DNA from: Bacteroides sp. 43_108
GTDB taxonomy: Bacteria; Bacteroidota; Bacteroidia; Bacteroidales; Bacteroidaceae
DNA length: 64,000 bases
NCBI GenBank assembly: GCA_001915545.1
Contig: MNQS01000023.1
Coordinates: 62,001 to 126,000 of the forward strand
Direction of reading: 5' to 3'
This document shows positions 1 through 8,680 of this stretch, piece after piece (positions within the stretch are counted from its first letter, which is position 1; every line of letters begins with the position of its first letter). A model generated the notes under the pieces. It was not told where the DNA came from and did no database searches. It saw nothing but the letters and a program-made list of their open reading frames with translations. The position numbers and the translations under genes were made by a program.

Positions 1-1
1 A

Positions 2-145
2 TTAGCTCTTAAAGGTGTTGAATACAAACCAATCGGAGCTAGTGCATTACTTCGCCGAAACCTTCTCATATACGGAGTTGGCGGCATTATTGCTCCTTTC
101 ATAGGTATCAAACTTATAGATTTATTCATAGGATTATTCTTCTAA
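2..145 (+). CDS. kdpB: KdpB C-terminal fragment (potassium-transporting ATPase subunit B)
   Basis: The last 47 codons of a gene that starts before the window. The peptide contains [20 protein letters not shown], which is the conserved cytoplasmic loop and last membrane segment of KdpB, the P-type ATPase subunit of the high-affinity K+ pump KdpFABC. The final part ([18 protein letters not shown]) is hydrophobic, as expected for the last transmembrane helix. The stop at 143-145 is 18 bases before kdpC, so the two genes are clearly co-transcribed. The catalytic aspartate and nucleotide-binding domain lie outside the window. The identification is firm because the tail is well conserved and kdpC follows. 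Confidence 0.9.
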   Translation, partial: LALKGVEYKPIGASALLRRNLLIYGVGGIIAPFIGIKLIDLFIGLFF

Positions 146-163
146 TAAAAACAAAAGACAATT

Positions 164-748
164 ATGAAAAATTTAGTAAAATCAATCCGAATCACATTGG
201 TATTCTGTATATTCTTTTCGGTGTGCTATATATTGGTATTATGGGTTTTCGCACAATTTGCAGCTCCAGGCGAAGGAGGTAATGCAGAAACTGTAAAACT
301 TAACGGCAAAGTGGTTGGTGCTGCAAACGTAGGACAAGTTTTTACAAAAGATGTTTTCTTCTGGGGTCGACCTTCGTGTGCCGGAGACGGATATGACGGT
401 ACAAGTTCTGCAGGCAGCAATAAGAGTGTCACTAATGAGGAATATCTTGCAGAGGTAGAGGCTAGAATTGATACATTCTTGGCACACCATCCATACTTGA
501 AACGTAAGGATGTTCCTTCAGAAATGGTAACAGCAAGTGCTTCAGGTCTTGATCCAGACATAACACCAGAATGTGCTTATGTGCAGATAAAACGTGTTGC
601 AAAAGCAAGAGGTATGAATGAATCTGATGTTAAAGCTATAGTAGACAAGATGGTAGAAAAACCATTGCTAGGCATTTTCGGTCCTGCAAAAATCAATGTT
701 CTAAAACTAAATGTTGCAATGGAAGAAGCTAATCCTACGATAGATTAA
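164..748 (+). CDS. kdpC: KdpC, potassium-transporting ATPase subunit C
   Basis: 194 residues, normal length for KdpC. There is one N-terminal transmembrane helix (about residues 12-34) followed by a periplasmic domain. Family hallmarks are visible: the GKVVGAANVGQVF segment, FFWGRPS, the SAGSNKSVTNEEY loop, and the C-terminal pattern with GLDPDITPECAYVQIKRVAKARGM. KdpC stabilises the KdpA-KdpB complex and raises K+ affinity at the inner membrane. It is 18 bases behind kdpB. The start at 164 gives the expected short cytoplasmic N-terminus. KdpC of other phyla often reads FxxRPS at the same place, so FFWGRPS is a small lineage variation only. Confidence 0.95.
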   Translation: MKNLVKSIRITLVFCIFFSVCYILVLWVFAQFAAPGEGGNAETVKLNGKVVGAANVGQVFTKDVFFWGRPSCAGDGYDGTSSAGSNKSVTNEEYLAEVEARIDTFLAHHPYLKRKDVPSEMVTASASGLDPDITPECAYVQIKRVAKARGMNESDVKAIVDKMVEKPLLGIFGPAKINVLKLNVAMEEANPTID

Positions 749-781
749 TTTAAGCTTCTGGTAATATACTATCAACAGTCT

Positions 782-836
782 TTTCTCCTGGATTCTGTAC
801 CAGCCAATTATTTGCAGATACAGAAAACAGGAGAAA
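782..836 (+). other. Symmetric hairpin between kdpC and the barrel gene
   Basis: The arms 782-799 and 819-836 pair through 9 bp (TTTCTCCTG with CAGGAGAAA), a symmetric 3-base internal loop, then 6 more bp (TCTGTA with TACAGA), with a 19-base apical loop. There is no T-run after it, so it looks more like an RNA processing or attenuation structure inside the kdp transcript than a strong terminator. Confidence 0.5.
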
Positions 837-906
837 GATTGGCTACTACAACAAAAAGTTTTCATATTATAAATATTAATCAATATCGTTATACATTATC
901 ATAATC

Positions 907-1626
907 ATGAAAAAGATAATTATAAAAACATTTGCGGTCGTAATGGTTGTCGCAATGATATTTCCAATTAAAACTCATGCTCAAAATAAATTCACCGTTA
1001 GCGGTAATGTGAATTTTGTCTCTGATTATATATGGCGCGGTGCTGACCAGAACTCAGGTTTCTCTGTACAGCCATCTTTAACTTTAAGCTATGCGGGCAT
1101 TGCTCTTAATGTATGGGGCAGTCAAACATTAAGCAGATGGAACGTTGAATCTCCCGCTAAAGAGTTTGATATAAATTTGAGTTATTCATTAAATAATTTC
1201 TCAATTACTGTATCTGATTATTGGTGGTCTGGAGTAAATAAACCATACGGACACTATAAGGATTCTCATTTTTTTGAAGGCACTCTGGCATATTGCTTTG
1301 GTGAATCTTTTCCTTTGGCTCTTTTATGGAGCACAATGTTTGCAGGAGCGGACAAAAATGAAGAAGGAAAACTCCAAGCTTCTACCTATATTAATGCGTC
1401 ATATTTAATCTCACTACCTGCAGATATAACTCTTACTCCAGCAATAGGTTTTACACCATGGAAAGGATATTACCATAATAAGGCAGCATTTACAGACATT
1501 TCTTTAAAATGCAATAAGGACCTAAAAGTTACAGATAAATTCTCTATTCCTGTATTTATACAAGCTGTAATAGCACCTGTGAGTGATCGTACATATCTTG
1601 TAGCAGGATTTAACTTAGGATTTTAA
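907..1626 (+). CDS. Outer-membrane barrel-like protein of the Kdp operon (Gcw_chp/TorF-like)
   Basis: 239 residues with a signal peptide (about 1-25, ending in THAQ). The mature part begins with FTVSGNVNFVSDYIWRGADQ, which resembles the start of the Gcw_chp family (bacterial conserved hypothetical, also called TorF-like), predicted outer-membrane beta-barrels. Alternating hydrophobic and polar residues and the final aromatic residue (AGFNLGF) support a barrel. It lies between kdpC and kdpD on the same strand. I recall this arrangement from other Bacteroidales kdp loci but cannot check it here. A role as a K+-related porin is inference only. Start chosen because it gives a clean signal peptide. 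Confidence 0.75.
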   Translation: MKKIIIKTFAVVMVVAMIFPIKTHAQNKFTVSGNVNFVSDYIWRGADQNSGFSVQPSLTLSYAGIALNVWGSQTLSRWNVESPAKEFDINLSYSLNNFSITVSDYWWSGVNKPYGHYKDSHFFEGTLAYCFGESFPLALLWSTMFAGADKNEEGKLQASTYINASYLISLPADITLTPAIGFTPWKGYYHNKAAFTDISLKCNKDLKVTDKFSIPVFIQAVIAPVSDRTYLVAGFNLGF

Positions 1627-1753
1627 TAGTCTAAGACTTAAAGTTTTGGTGGACAGCTTTATCCAATTAGAATTTTCAGGCTTACTATTAATACAAAGCT
1701 GTAAAATCATTTTAAATTTACACACTTGATACATAATAATAAATTTATGTAGA

Positions 1754-2884
1754 ATGATGGCTGATAAAGAAGAAAATATACGTCATTTCTTGAATCTGAT
1801 AAAAAGTTCACAAAGAGGTGTTTTTAAAGTCTATATAGGAATGATTGCCGGTGTTGGTAAAACATACAAAATGCTGCAGGAAGCACATGAAATGTTGGAC
1901 AACGGAATTGACGTACAGATTGGTTACGTTGAGACACATGGACGTGCCGGTACAGAAGCACAGCTTAAAGGACTACCTGTTATTCCTCGTAAGAAGATAT
2001 TTTACAAAGGGAAAGAGCTCGAAGAAATGGATCTGGATGCAATTCTTCAGTTGCATCCAGAACTGGTAATAGTTGATGAACTTGCACATACAAATGTTGA
2101 TGGTTGTCGAAATGAAAAACGATGGCAAGACGTGATGGATCTTCTGGAGGCCGGCATCAATGTTATATCTGCTGTAAATATTCAACATATTGAAAGTCTG
2201 AATGAAGATATTAAAGGTATAGCCGGAATTGAAGTAAAGGAACGCATTCCAGATAAAGTTTTGGAGGAAGCTGATGAGGTTGTAAATATCGACTTGACTG
2301 CAGAAGAACTCATTAACCGTTTAAAAGCAGGGAAAATTTATAAAACCGAAAAAATACAAACTGCACTTAATAACTTTTTCAAGACAGAAAATATTCTTCA
2401 ATTACGAGAATTAGCTCTTAAAGAAGTAGCATTTCGGGTAGAAAAAAAAGTTGAGACGGAAGTAATCCCTGAAGAAAAAGCGATTCATAGAGAATTGTAC
2501 CTTGCATGTATAAGCAGCAACGAGAAAACTCCGAGAAACATCATACGTAGTACAGCACGACTTGCATCGCGATACAATACCGATTTTATGGCTTTGTATG
2601 TTCAGACACCTTCGGAAAGTCCTGATAAGATAAATTTATCAGATCAGAGACATTTACTGAACCATTTTAAACTTGTAACAGAGCTGGGGGGTGAATTAAT
2701 ACAAATTGCATCACCTGATATTATACAAACCATCATAGACGTATGTAACGAACGCCATATTACAACAGTTTGCATCGGACAACCAGCCCTAAACTTTAGT
2801 AAAATATTTAAGATACATCGATACAGATATTTTCTTAAAAACCTTTCAAGAATGAATATAAAATTGATTATTTTTCCGCAATGA
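1754..2884 (+). CDS. kdpD: Input-only KdpD: KdpD N-terminal domain plus universal stress domain, no kinase
   Basis: 376 residues, less than half of the roughly 900-residue canonical KdpD. Residues about 21-230 are the KdpD sensor domain with a Walker A motif (GMIAGVGKT, 29-37) and a Walker B-like stretch ending VIVDELAHTN. Residues about 248-375 form a universal-stress-protein (USP-like) fold. The DUF4118 membrane domain, the GAF domain and the histidine kinase core are all missing, and the gene ends cleanly at a terminator, so this is a natural short form and not an accident of the window. It probably senses K+ or turgor in the cytoplasm and must act through a separate kinase. The start could also be Met2 at 1757. 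Confidence 0.88.
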   Translation: MMADKEENIRHFLNLIKSSQRGVFKVYIGMIAGVGKTYKMLQEAHEMLDNGIDVQIGYVETHGRAGTEAQLKGLPVIPRKKIFYKGKELEEMDLDAILQLHPELVIVDELAHTNVDGCRNEKRWQDVMDLLEAGINVISAVNIQHIESLNEDIKGIAGIEVKERIPDKVLEEADEVVNIDLTAEELINRLKAGKIYKTEKIQTALNNFFKTENILQLRELALKEVAFRVEKKVETEVIPEEKAIHRELYLACISSNEKTPRNIIRSTARLASRYNTDFMALYVQTPSESPDKINLSDQRHLLNHFKLVTELGGELIQIASPDIIQTIIDVCNERHITTVCIGQPALNFSKIFKIHRYRYFLKNLSRMNIKLIIFPQ

Positions 2885-2919
2885 AAGGCACGGCACAGTC
2901 CGATTATTATTGATAAAGC

Positions 2920-2962
2920 AAACTGTTTACAAGCATTTTACACATTTGCTTGTAAACAGTTT
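2920..2962. terminator. Bidirectional terminator between kdpD and the response regulator
   Basis: A perfect 16-bp inverted repeat (AAACTGTTTACAAGCA at 2920-2935 and its complement at 2947-2962, 11-base loop) followed by a T-rich stretch. It sits between the convergent ends of kdpD and the sigma54 regulator and serves both. Its arm is nearly identical to that of the terminator at 10154-10214. Confidence 0.85.
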
Positions 2963-2972
2963 GTTTTTATTA

Positions 2973-4301
2973 TCATACATTTATCTTATATGCTTCAATC
3001 TTACGATAAAGAGTAGCCAAGCCTATTTTCAAAAGACGTGCAGCTTCTGTTTTATTGCCGTTTGTATATTGCAACACCTTAGTGATATGCATCCTTTCGA
3101 TTTCTGCCAATTCAAAGCTGTCTTTTTCAGGTGCAACATCTGATTTGGATCTTTGCAAATCCAAAGGCAAATCTTCAAATGTTATCTGCCCTTCGCATAC
3201 AATAGAACATCTTTCGATTACATTTCTAAGTTCTCTTACATTTCCTTTCCACTTTGCATTCTTTAATATATCAAGTACTTCTGGAGTTATTCCAGTAATT
3301 TTCTTTTTAAGTTGATTGGCAAATTTGTCCAGAAACATATATGAAAGACTTTCAATATCATCCTTCCTTTCACGCAACGGAGGCAAACTTATCTGAAAAA
3401 CAGATAAACGGAAATATAAATCTTCACGGAAGTTACCATTATCTATCTCTTTCTTTAAGTCCCTGTTCGTCGCTGATATGATTCTGACATCCACCTTTGT
3501 CGGTTTGGTATCACCTATCTTTATATACTCTCCAGTTTCCAAGACACGCAAAAGCCTAGCCTGAAGGTCAAAAGCCATCTCTCCTATTTCATCTAAAAAA
3601 ATAGTTCCGTGGTTAGCAACTTCAAACAATCCTTTTTTATCCCTTAATGCACCGGTAAAAGCGCCGGCCTTGTAGCCGAACAATTCACTTTCCAACAGGT
3701 CCTTACTAAAAGCCGAACAATTTATATCTACAATAGGACGTGCGGCTCTTTCACTGGCCTGATGTATGGCATGAGCAAAAACTTCTTTACCAGTTCCAGT
3801 TTCTCCAGTAAGTAAAACTGCGGCATCGGTTTTTGAAACTTTCTGTGCCAATGCTATTGCCTGCTTGAGTTCTTTTGAATCTCCTACAATGGAATCAAAA
3901 GAATAAGCCACTGAGGCCGTTTTCTTACCTTTCTTTTTCTCGGTTTCGTCAACAGCACGATTTATAGTAGGGATAATTTTACGGTTATCATCCCCTTTCG
4001 TGATATAGTCAAAAGCTCCATTCTTGATTGCTTGTACACCATCCTGAATATTGCCATGTGCTGTTAATAATATTATTGCGGCATCACTGGAATACTTTTT
4101 AATATCAAAGATAAAATCTACTCCATTGCCGTCAGGTAAAAACACATCACAAAGAATAACGTCGTACTGCTGTTTGCGCAACTGTTGCAATGCCTCACTG
4201 CAACAACCAGCAGTCGATACTTTATAACCTTCTAATTCTATAATTCGAGCTAATAGTTTACGAATGGGTTCTTCATCATCTATTACAAGAATTTGTATCA
4301 T
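2973..4301 (-). CDS. NtrC-type sigma54-dependent response regulator
   Basis: 442 residues. The receiver domain spans about 1-120, with acidic pocket D8/D9, phospho-acceptor D52 (DVILCDVFLP) and the conserved LLTAHG segment. A sigma54 AAA+ domain follows (about 145-370) with Walker A GETGTGKE, the sigma54-contacting GAFTGA loop and an R-finger region. A Fis-type helix-turn-helix closes the protein (NGNKTEAARLLKIGLATLYRKI). It faces kdpD across a shared terminator. In most bacteria Kdp is controlled by KdpE, an OmpR-type regulator. Here the neighbour is of the NtrC type, so kdp would be expected to use a -24/-12 promoter. The partner kinase is probably the one at 8681-10135, by neighbourhood only. 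Confidence 0.93.
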   Translation of the reverse strand: MIQILVIDDEEPIRKLLARIIELEGYKVSTAGCCSEALQQLRKQQYDVILCDVFLPDGNGVDFIFDIKKYSSDAAIILLTAHGNIQDGVQAIKNGAFDYITKGDDNRKIIPTINRAVDETEKKKGKKTASVAYSFDSIVGDSKELKQAIALAQKVSKTDAAVLLTGETGTGKEVFAHAIHQASERAARPIVDINCSAFSKDLLESELFGYKAGAFTGALRDKKGLFEVANHGTIFLDEIGEMAFDLQARLLRVLETGEYIKIGDTKPTKVDVRIISATNRDLKKEIDNGNFREDLYFRLSVFQISLPPLRERKDDIESLSYMFLDKFANQLKKKITGITPEVLDILKNAKWKGNVRELRNVIERCSIVCEGQITFEDLPLDLQRSKSDVAPEKDSFELAEIERMHITKVLQYTNGNKTEAARLLKIGLATLYRKIEAYKINV

Positions 4302-4370
4302 AATTTAATTGATTTTTATAGATCTTTTTAATAGATACAAAGATACGTTTTTATTTAAATACAAAAGTTG

Positions 4371-4403
4371 GTTACACAAACAAACGCATTTACTTGTTTG
4401 TAA
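4371..4403 (-). terminator. Imperfect hairpin downstream of the exonuclease gene
   Basis: GTTAC(AC)AAACAA pairs with TTGTTTGTAAC with a 2-base bulge. It lies 40 bases past the stop of the exonuclease gene on the minus strand and ahead of the response-regulator start. A weak terminator is the simplest reading. Confidence 0.4.
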
Positions 4404-4442
4404 CCATCTTGTTCTGATACCCCAATCATACGCATTTACAAA

Positions 4443-4961
4443 TTAATACTGTTGTAATTCTTTAAGATACAACCGTGCACACATCTCCGCATCATCACCG
4501 GCACGATGATGCGTGCCTTGTTCTATACCAAGTTGTTCACAAAGATAGTCAAGAGAATTGCAACCAAAAGAATATATCTTACGCGCCATCTGTAGAGAGC
4601 AAATCCATTTCAGTTCTGGCAGATGAATACGGTAGAGTTCGGCAGAATGCTGCAGACAACTGCGATCAAAAGGAACATTATGAGCCACAAATGTATCAAA
4701 CTCATCGAGATAGGTTCGTTCTATCTCTTCCCATACCTGACGGAAATCCGGGGCATCTTCTGTATCCTGCGGACGGATGCCATGTACTTTTATATTCCAA
4801 TACTGATAGCGGTTGTCTTCAGGACGTACAAGCCATGAACGTGTTTCTGCAATCTCTCCATTTCGAACGACACAGATGCCTACCTCACATATTGAAGCAC
4901 GTTTGGAAGTAGCTGTCTCGAAGTCAATTGCTATGAAATTGATATCTGATTTATTGTGCAT
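4443..4961 (-). CDS. DnaQ-like 3'-5' exonuclease (DEDDh)
   Basis: 172 residues from the start at 4961. The three exonuclease motifs are visible: Exo I DFETA, Exo II HNVPFD, and Exo III HRAGDDAE with the catalytic histidine of the DEDDh class. It resembles the DNA polymerase III epsilon-type exonuclease domain but is stand-alone. The reading frame stays open upstream to 5015, but ATG at 4961 is preferred because it overlaps the end of the WYL gene by 11 bases (ATGCACAATAA), a typical coupled arrangement, and gives a protein that begins just before the Exo I strand. The exact substrate is unknown. Pairing with a WYL regulator suggests a DNA-damage or nucleic-acid-sensing role, which is inference. 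Confidence 0.88.
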   Translation of the reverse strand: MHNKSDINFIAIDFETATSKRASICEVGICVVRNGEIAETRSWLVRPEDNRYQYWNIKVHGIRPQDTEDAPDFRQVWEEIERTYLDEFDTFVAHNVPFDRSCLQHSAELYRIHLPELKWICSLQMARKIYSFGCNSLDYLCEQLGIEQGTHHRAGDDAEMCARLYLKELQQY

Positions 4962-5871
4962 TATCGGATATTTTATAGTAAGACAATATGTTTTCTGCAA
5001 ACCGGCATATTTCATCTTTTACCCATTGAGGTTCGATAACCTCTATCTGGTCGGCCTGTTGAAGCAATGCTTGAAGGAAATCGTATGTAGGACGAACCGT
5101 CATCTCGAAAGTTGTAGATTCATCATCAGACGAAATCTCGCGCTGAGAATCATGTATCGGCAGGGTTGCCAAATACTTCCTTGCCCAACCGTATGCCTTA
5201 ATTACCACACGTTCTATGTCGATATCGGTATCAGCAATAATGCCTACGCATCCTTCAAAATATTTATCAATATCGAATGTATCAGGAAGTTTGAATTCAG
5301 TATCAGTAACCGTTACGTTCTGTATTCTGTCAAGTGCGTATGTTCTGATTTCTTTTGAATACACCGACCAACCTATCAGATACCAACGACGATTATATAC
5401 TTTAAGATGATAAGGTTCTACTTGAAACGTGCTTGCATGCGACCGGCCAAATCCTTGATGGGTGATTTCAACCACGGAATTCTGACGCATTGCTTGAAGT
5501 AAAACCTGCAAAAATTTATTTCCGGAAGGAATTCTCTCGAACGAGATTCGTTTTTCAAGTTTCCTGTCGGCCTGGAGCTGGTTTAAAGTAGCATACGAAT
5601 CTATCAGCCACGAACGGAAAGCATCTCCTTCCAACAGATCTGCATCTTCGATATAATATCCATATCCCCGTTTGGAATCACAAGAAATGACAATATCAAA
5701 GATTGTCTGCACAGCCTCTTTATGATTCATAAATGTTTTCCACGGCAACGGTTTACCATCGCCCAAACCGCAATCTTCCCAATTGTCACTTATTTCCTTG
5801 AAAGTTATGTATGGATGACATCTTATCAGATCCACAAGCCATACGTATCGTCCAAATTTGTTAGCAGCCAT
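4951..5871 (-). CDS. WYL-domain transcriptional regulator
   Basis: 306 residues. The N-terminal region (about 1-75) looks like a winged-helix domain (RYVWLVDLIRCHPYITFKEI). The centre (about 120-210) is a WYL domain with the hallmark region YHLKVYNRRWYLIGWSVYSK, and the C-terminal part (about 220-300) has the WCX extension. WYL domains bind nucleic acids or nucleotides and often control DNA-repair or defence genes. The gene runs directly into the exonuclease gene with an 11-base overlap, so the two form one transcription unit. Nothing else typical of a defence island is nearby. Confidence 0.9.
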   Translation of the reverse strand: MAANKFGRYVWLVDLIRCHPYITFKEISDNWEDCGLGDGKPLPWKTFMNHKEAVQTIFDIVISCDSKRGYGYYIEDADLLEGDAFRSWLIDSYATLNQLQADRKLEKRISFERIPSGNKFLQVLLQAMRQNSVVEITHQGFGRSHASTFQVEPYHLKVYNRRWYLIGWSVYSKEIRTYALDRIQNVTVTDTEFKLPDTFDIDKYFEGCVGIIADTDIDIERVVIKAYGWARKYLATLPIHDSQREISSDDESTTFEMTVRPTYDFLQALLQQADQIEVIEPQWVKDEICRFAENILSYYKISDNAQ

Positions 5872-6003
5872 AAGTATATAGTCTAATAGTTTATGTTATG
5901 CCACAAAGTAACATATACTCTTATGCCAAATTTAGACATAGATATAAAAATATCAAACAAATTTGTCATAAAACATATTTTCAAGCGCTCAAGTCAATAA
6001 CAT

Positions 6004-6046
6004 ATTTTTAAAGGAGCACCAATAAGCTTGTTGCTCCTTTAAAAAT
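6004..6046 (-). terminator. Terminator of the tryptophan-repeat gene
   Basis: A perfect 15-bp inverted repeat, ATTTTTAAAGGAGCA at 6004-6018 and its complement at 6032-6046, with a 13-base loop and A/T-rich flanks. It lies 54 bases past the stop at 6100 on the minus strand. Confidence 0.8.
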
Positions 6047-6099
6047 ACTATCAAAAAATAAAATAGTTTGTCTGGTCCAACCCACAAATGCAAAACCAC

Positions 6100-6618
6100 T
6101 TATGCAATCACTTCCAATTTAAGTTCCATAGCACGCTCTTTTACAAGTTTTCGCCATAAGCTGGAATCCTGCAATTTACTAGACGGAATCTTATCGGCAT
6201 AGCGTTCAAGAAAATCGACAGTGTACAGATTGCTATCGGACCAACGATCTATCAAATTCGACCAATCCCATAAATCAATAAATCTGTCTATCAATTCGTA
6301 TGTGAGACTGAAATTTTCATTATCCGACAGTTCAGACCAGTTCCAATAATCTTTAAACTGCTCAAAGCACTCCTCTGTCAAGATGGTTTCACAGCTGATT
6401 CCCGACAGTTCTTTCCAATCAATCTGCTTTTTAAATTTCTCCAACATAGCCGGCGTCCATACAATGTTTCTGTTTTGAGAAATTTCTTTCCAATCAACAT
6501 TGTTTTTATGCTTCTCAAGCATCTGTTCTGTCCATTGAAAGTCATTGGAGAGTTCTTTCCACGCAGAATCATTAAGCACTTTCTCCATAAATTCATTTGT
6601 AAGCTTTTTTGTTGCCAT
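6100..6618 (-). CDS. Small tryptophan-rich repeat protein
   Basis: 172 residues without a signal peptide. It consists of about five degenerate units of roughly 25-30 residues with the theme W-x2-LS ... T/W-x3-LE-x2-K-x3-DW-x2-LS (for example AWKELSNDFQWTEQMLEKH, DWKELSG, WNWSELSDNENFSLTYELI, WDWSNLI). This looks like an alpha-solenoid repeat. I recall similar repeats in large Bacteroidota proteins but cannot name a family with certainty. The frame is open to 6645; ATG at 6618 is chosen because it starts just before the first repeat. No function can be assigned. It is a single gene with its own terminator and a possible -7 element at 6688-6695. Confidence 0.7.
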   Translation of the reverse strand: MATKKLTNEFMEKVLNDSAWKELSNDFQWTEQMLEKHKNNVDWKEISQNRNIVWTPAMLEKFKKQIDWKELSGISCETILTEECFEQFKDYWNWSELSDNENFSLTYELIDRFIDLWDWSNLIDRWSDSNLYTVDFLERYADKIPSSKLQDSSLWRKLVKERAMELKLEVIA

Positions 6619-6663
6619 AGTTCCTATATTTATAATGATATTCAACTTAAGTTTGTTATTATA

Positions 6664-6695
6664 GCAGTGTCATCATCTGTGACACTGCAAATGTA
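6664..6695 (-). promoter_or_regulatory. -7 element with adjoining 9-bp inverted repeat, upstream of the repeat gene
   Basis: On the minus strand TACATTTG (6688-6695) matches the Bacteroidota -7 element TAnnTTTG. Immediately after it comes a perfect inverted repeat GCAGTGTCA/TGACACTGC (6664-6672 and 6680-6688, 7-base loop), which would overlap the transcription start. It could be an operator or a stem-loop at the 5' end of the mRNA. No -33 match was found. Confidence 0.45.
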
Positions 6696-7026
6696 TTATA
6701 GGAACTATGCCATATTGAGGAATAGGATTAATAAAAAAATTTGATAATTACATTTTTCACATAAAAATCTGTTATATTGTATAAATTCAAGAAACCTTTA
6801 CTGATGCATAAAATTGTCACTTAAAACATAGATATACAGCTTTTATTATCATGAAAGACATTCACAGTTCTTCTCAAAATGAAAATAAATGTATATCATA
6901 ATGAGAAGGTTTAATTATATATGCATTCCAAACAAATCACTAACATCTTGTTTATTAACACATTAGTAAAACGTCTATCAAATTGGCATATCTTTTGTTT
7001 TTTATATTCACAAAAGATAATGCGAT
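6696..7026. other. AT-rich intergenic region between the repeat gene and trkH
   Basis: This divergent region has no coding sequence I can support. It is strongly AT-rich. It should carry the trkH promoter, but I see no full TTTG–TAnnTTTG pair. The only -7-like match near the trkH start is TACTTTTG at 7033-7040. Confidence 0.4.
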
Positions 7027-7071
7027 ATGGAATACTTTTGTCAAGCTAACTCATTTTACTTAAAAAAAATG

Positions 7072-8533
7072 GACAATAGCCTAATAAATTTCAGAACGGT
7101 TTCTTACATTTTAGGCATATTGATTTTAGTCGAGGCTGGCTTATTTGCTATATGTGCCGGCGTTTCTGCTATTTATCATGAGAGCAGTTATATTTATTTT
7201 ATATGGACAATGCTGATCAACATCGCCATCGGAGGTACAATGGTTCTTGTCGGTAATCGCAAGGTGAACAATATATCCAGACGTGAAGGGTACTGCATCG
7301 TAAGCACCACATGGATAATGTTTACACTTCTCGGCATGTTGCCGTTCTACCTAAGCGGATATATACCATCAATAGCTGATGCTTTTTTTGAGACTATGTC
7401 TGGTTTTACAACCACCGGAGCTACTATCCTTGATAATATAGAATCGTTGCCTAAAGGAATGCTATTCTGGCGTAGTTTTACACAGTGGATAGGTGGACTT
7501 GGCATTGTTCTTTTTACAATTGCTTCTCTTCCATTATTAAGCGGAAGCTGCCAATTGCTTTTCTTATCGGAAGCAACAGGGGTAACGCACGACAAGATTC
7601 ATCCCAAAGCAAAAGTTATGGCACGTTACTTATGGCTTATATATATAGTGTTGACATTAATTGGAAACAATACTACTGATGTTGGGAGATATGAACTTAT
7701 TTGATGCATTATGCCAGTCATTTTCTACAACTGCTACAGGAGGATATTCCACAAAACAAGACAGCATATCATACTGGAACTCACCTTACATAGAATATGT
7801 CATATCAATATTTATGATTCTATCAGGTGTAAATTTTTCTCTATACTATTTTGCCTTGAATGGGAAATATAAAAAACTTATAAAAGACAGTGAACTGCAC
7901 TGGTTTCTTGCATCAATACTAATATTGACGGTCATCATCGCATTTGCCTTATACATAACTGATTACTACGATATTGAAACAGCTTTCCGCAAAGCATTAT
8001 TTCAAGTAGCAACGGTACATACATCATGCGGATTTGCAACAGACGATTACAACTTATGGCCACCTTTTACGTGGATGCTGCTTATTTTTGCTATGATATC
8101 CGGAGGTTGCACCGGCTCTACCAGTGGAGGTGTTAAGAATCTACGCTTATTGATTATGTTTCAGAATATAAGAAACCAATTCAAACAAATGATGCATCCT
8201 AGAGCAGTCTTATCAGTACATGTAAACAACGGGCAAATTCCTGTACAGACTTCTGCAATAGTGTTTACGTTCTTTGTTACATACCTGATTTGTATATTTA
8301 TTGGCTGGACGCTATTGATGGCTTTTGGAGTTGGCTTGACAGAGTCTCTGAGTACCGTCGTATCTGCAATAGGCAACGTCGGCCCAGGTCTTGGAACTTA
8401 TGGTCCCGTATATTCATGGCACTCTCTGCCAGATGCGGCCAAATGGGTTCTTTCAGCCTTAATGCTTATTGGGCGATTGGAAATTTTCGGCATTATGCTT
8501 TTATTCTATAAACGCTTCTGGAATGAATACTGA
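7072..8533 (+). pseudogene. trkH: TrkH potassium uptake protein, one +1 frameshift
   Basis: Two overlapping reading frames together make one TrkH of about 486 residues, the usual size. The first half carries the first pore loop (GFTTTGAT) and ends out of frame at 7704; the second half resumes with TILLMLGDMNLFDALCQSF and carries STTATGGYSTK, HTSCGFATDD and SAIGNVGPGLG, the other three selectivity-filter loops. Removing one A from the AAA at 7665-7667 restores LTLIGTILLMLG, an uninterrupted TrkH sequence. As written, translation stops after the first half. It may be a sequencing error or a recent mutation, since no other damage is seen. The start at 7072 is preferred to 7027 because a possible -7 element lies at 7033-7040. 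No trkA is nearby. Confidence 0.85.
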
Positions 8534-8680
8534 TAAGAAAAACAATATATGTGCACATCAGATAATCTGATTTGAAATTCAAGAAGGGTCTAAAAATACA
8601 TCATTATGAATATTTTATTCAGACTCTATCAAAAATGAATTTAAAAATTAATTATCTTTCTGCACAATAAAACATGCATT

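Noticed and set aside
7027-7071. Earlier trkH start giving 15 extra residues
   Set aside because: A -7-like element lies at 7033-7040, inside this stretch, and the later Met starts directly before the first membrane helix.
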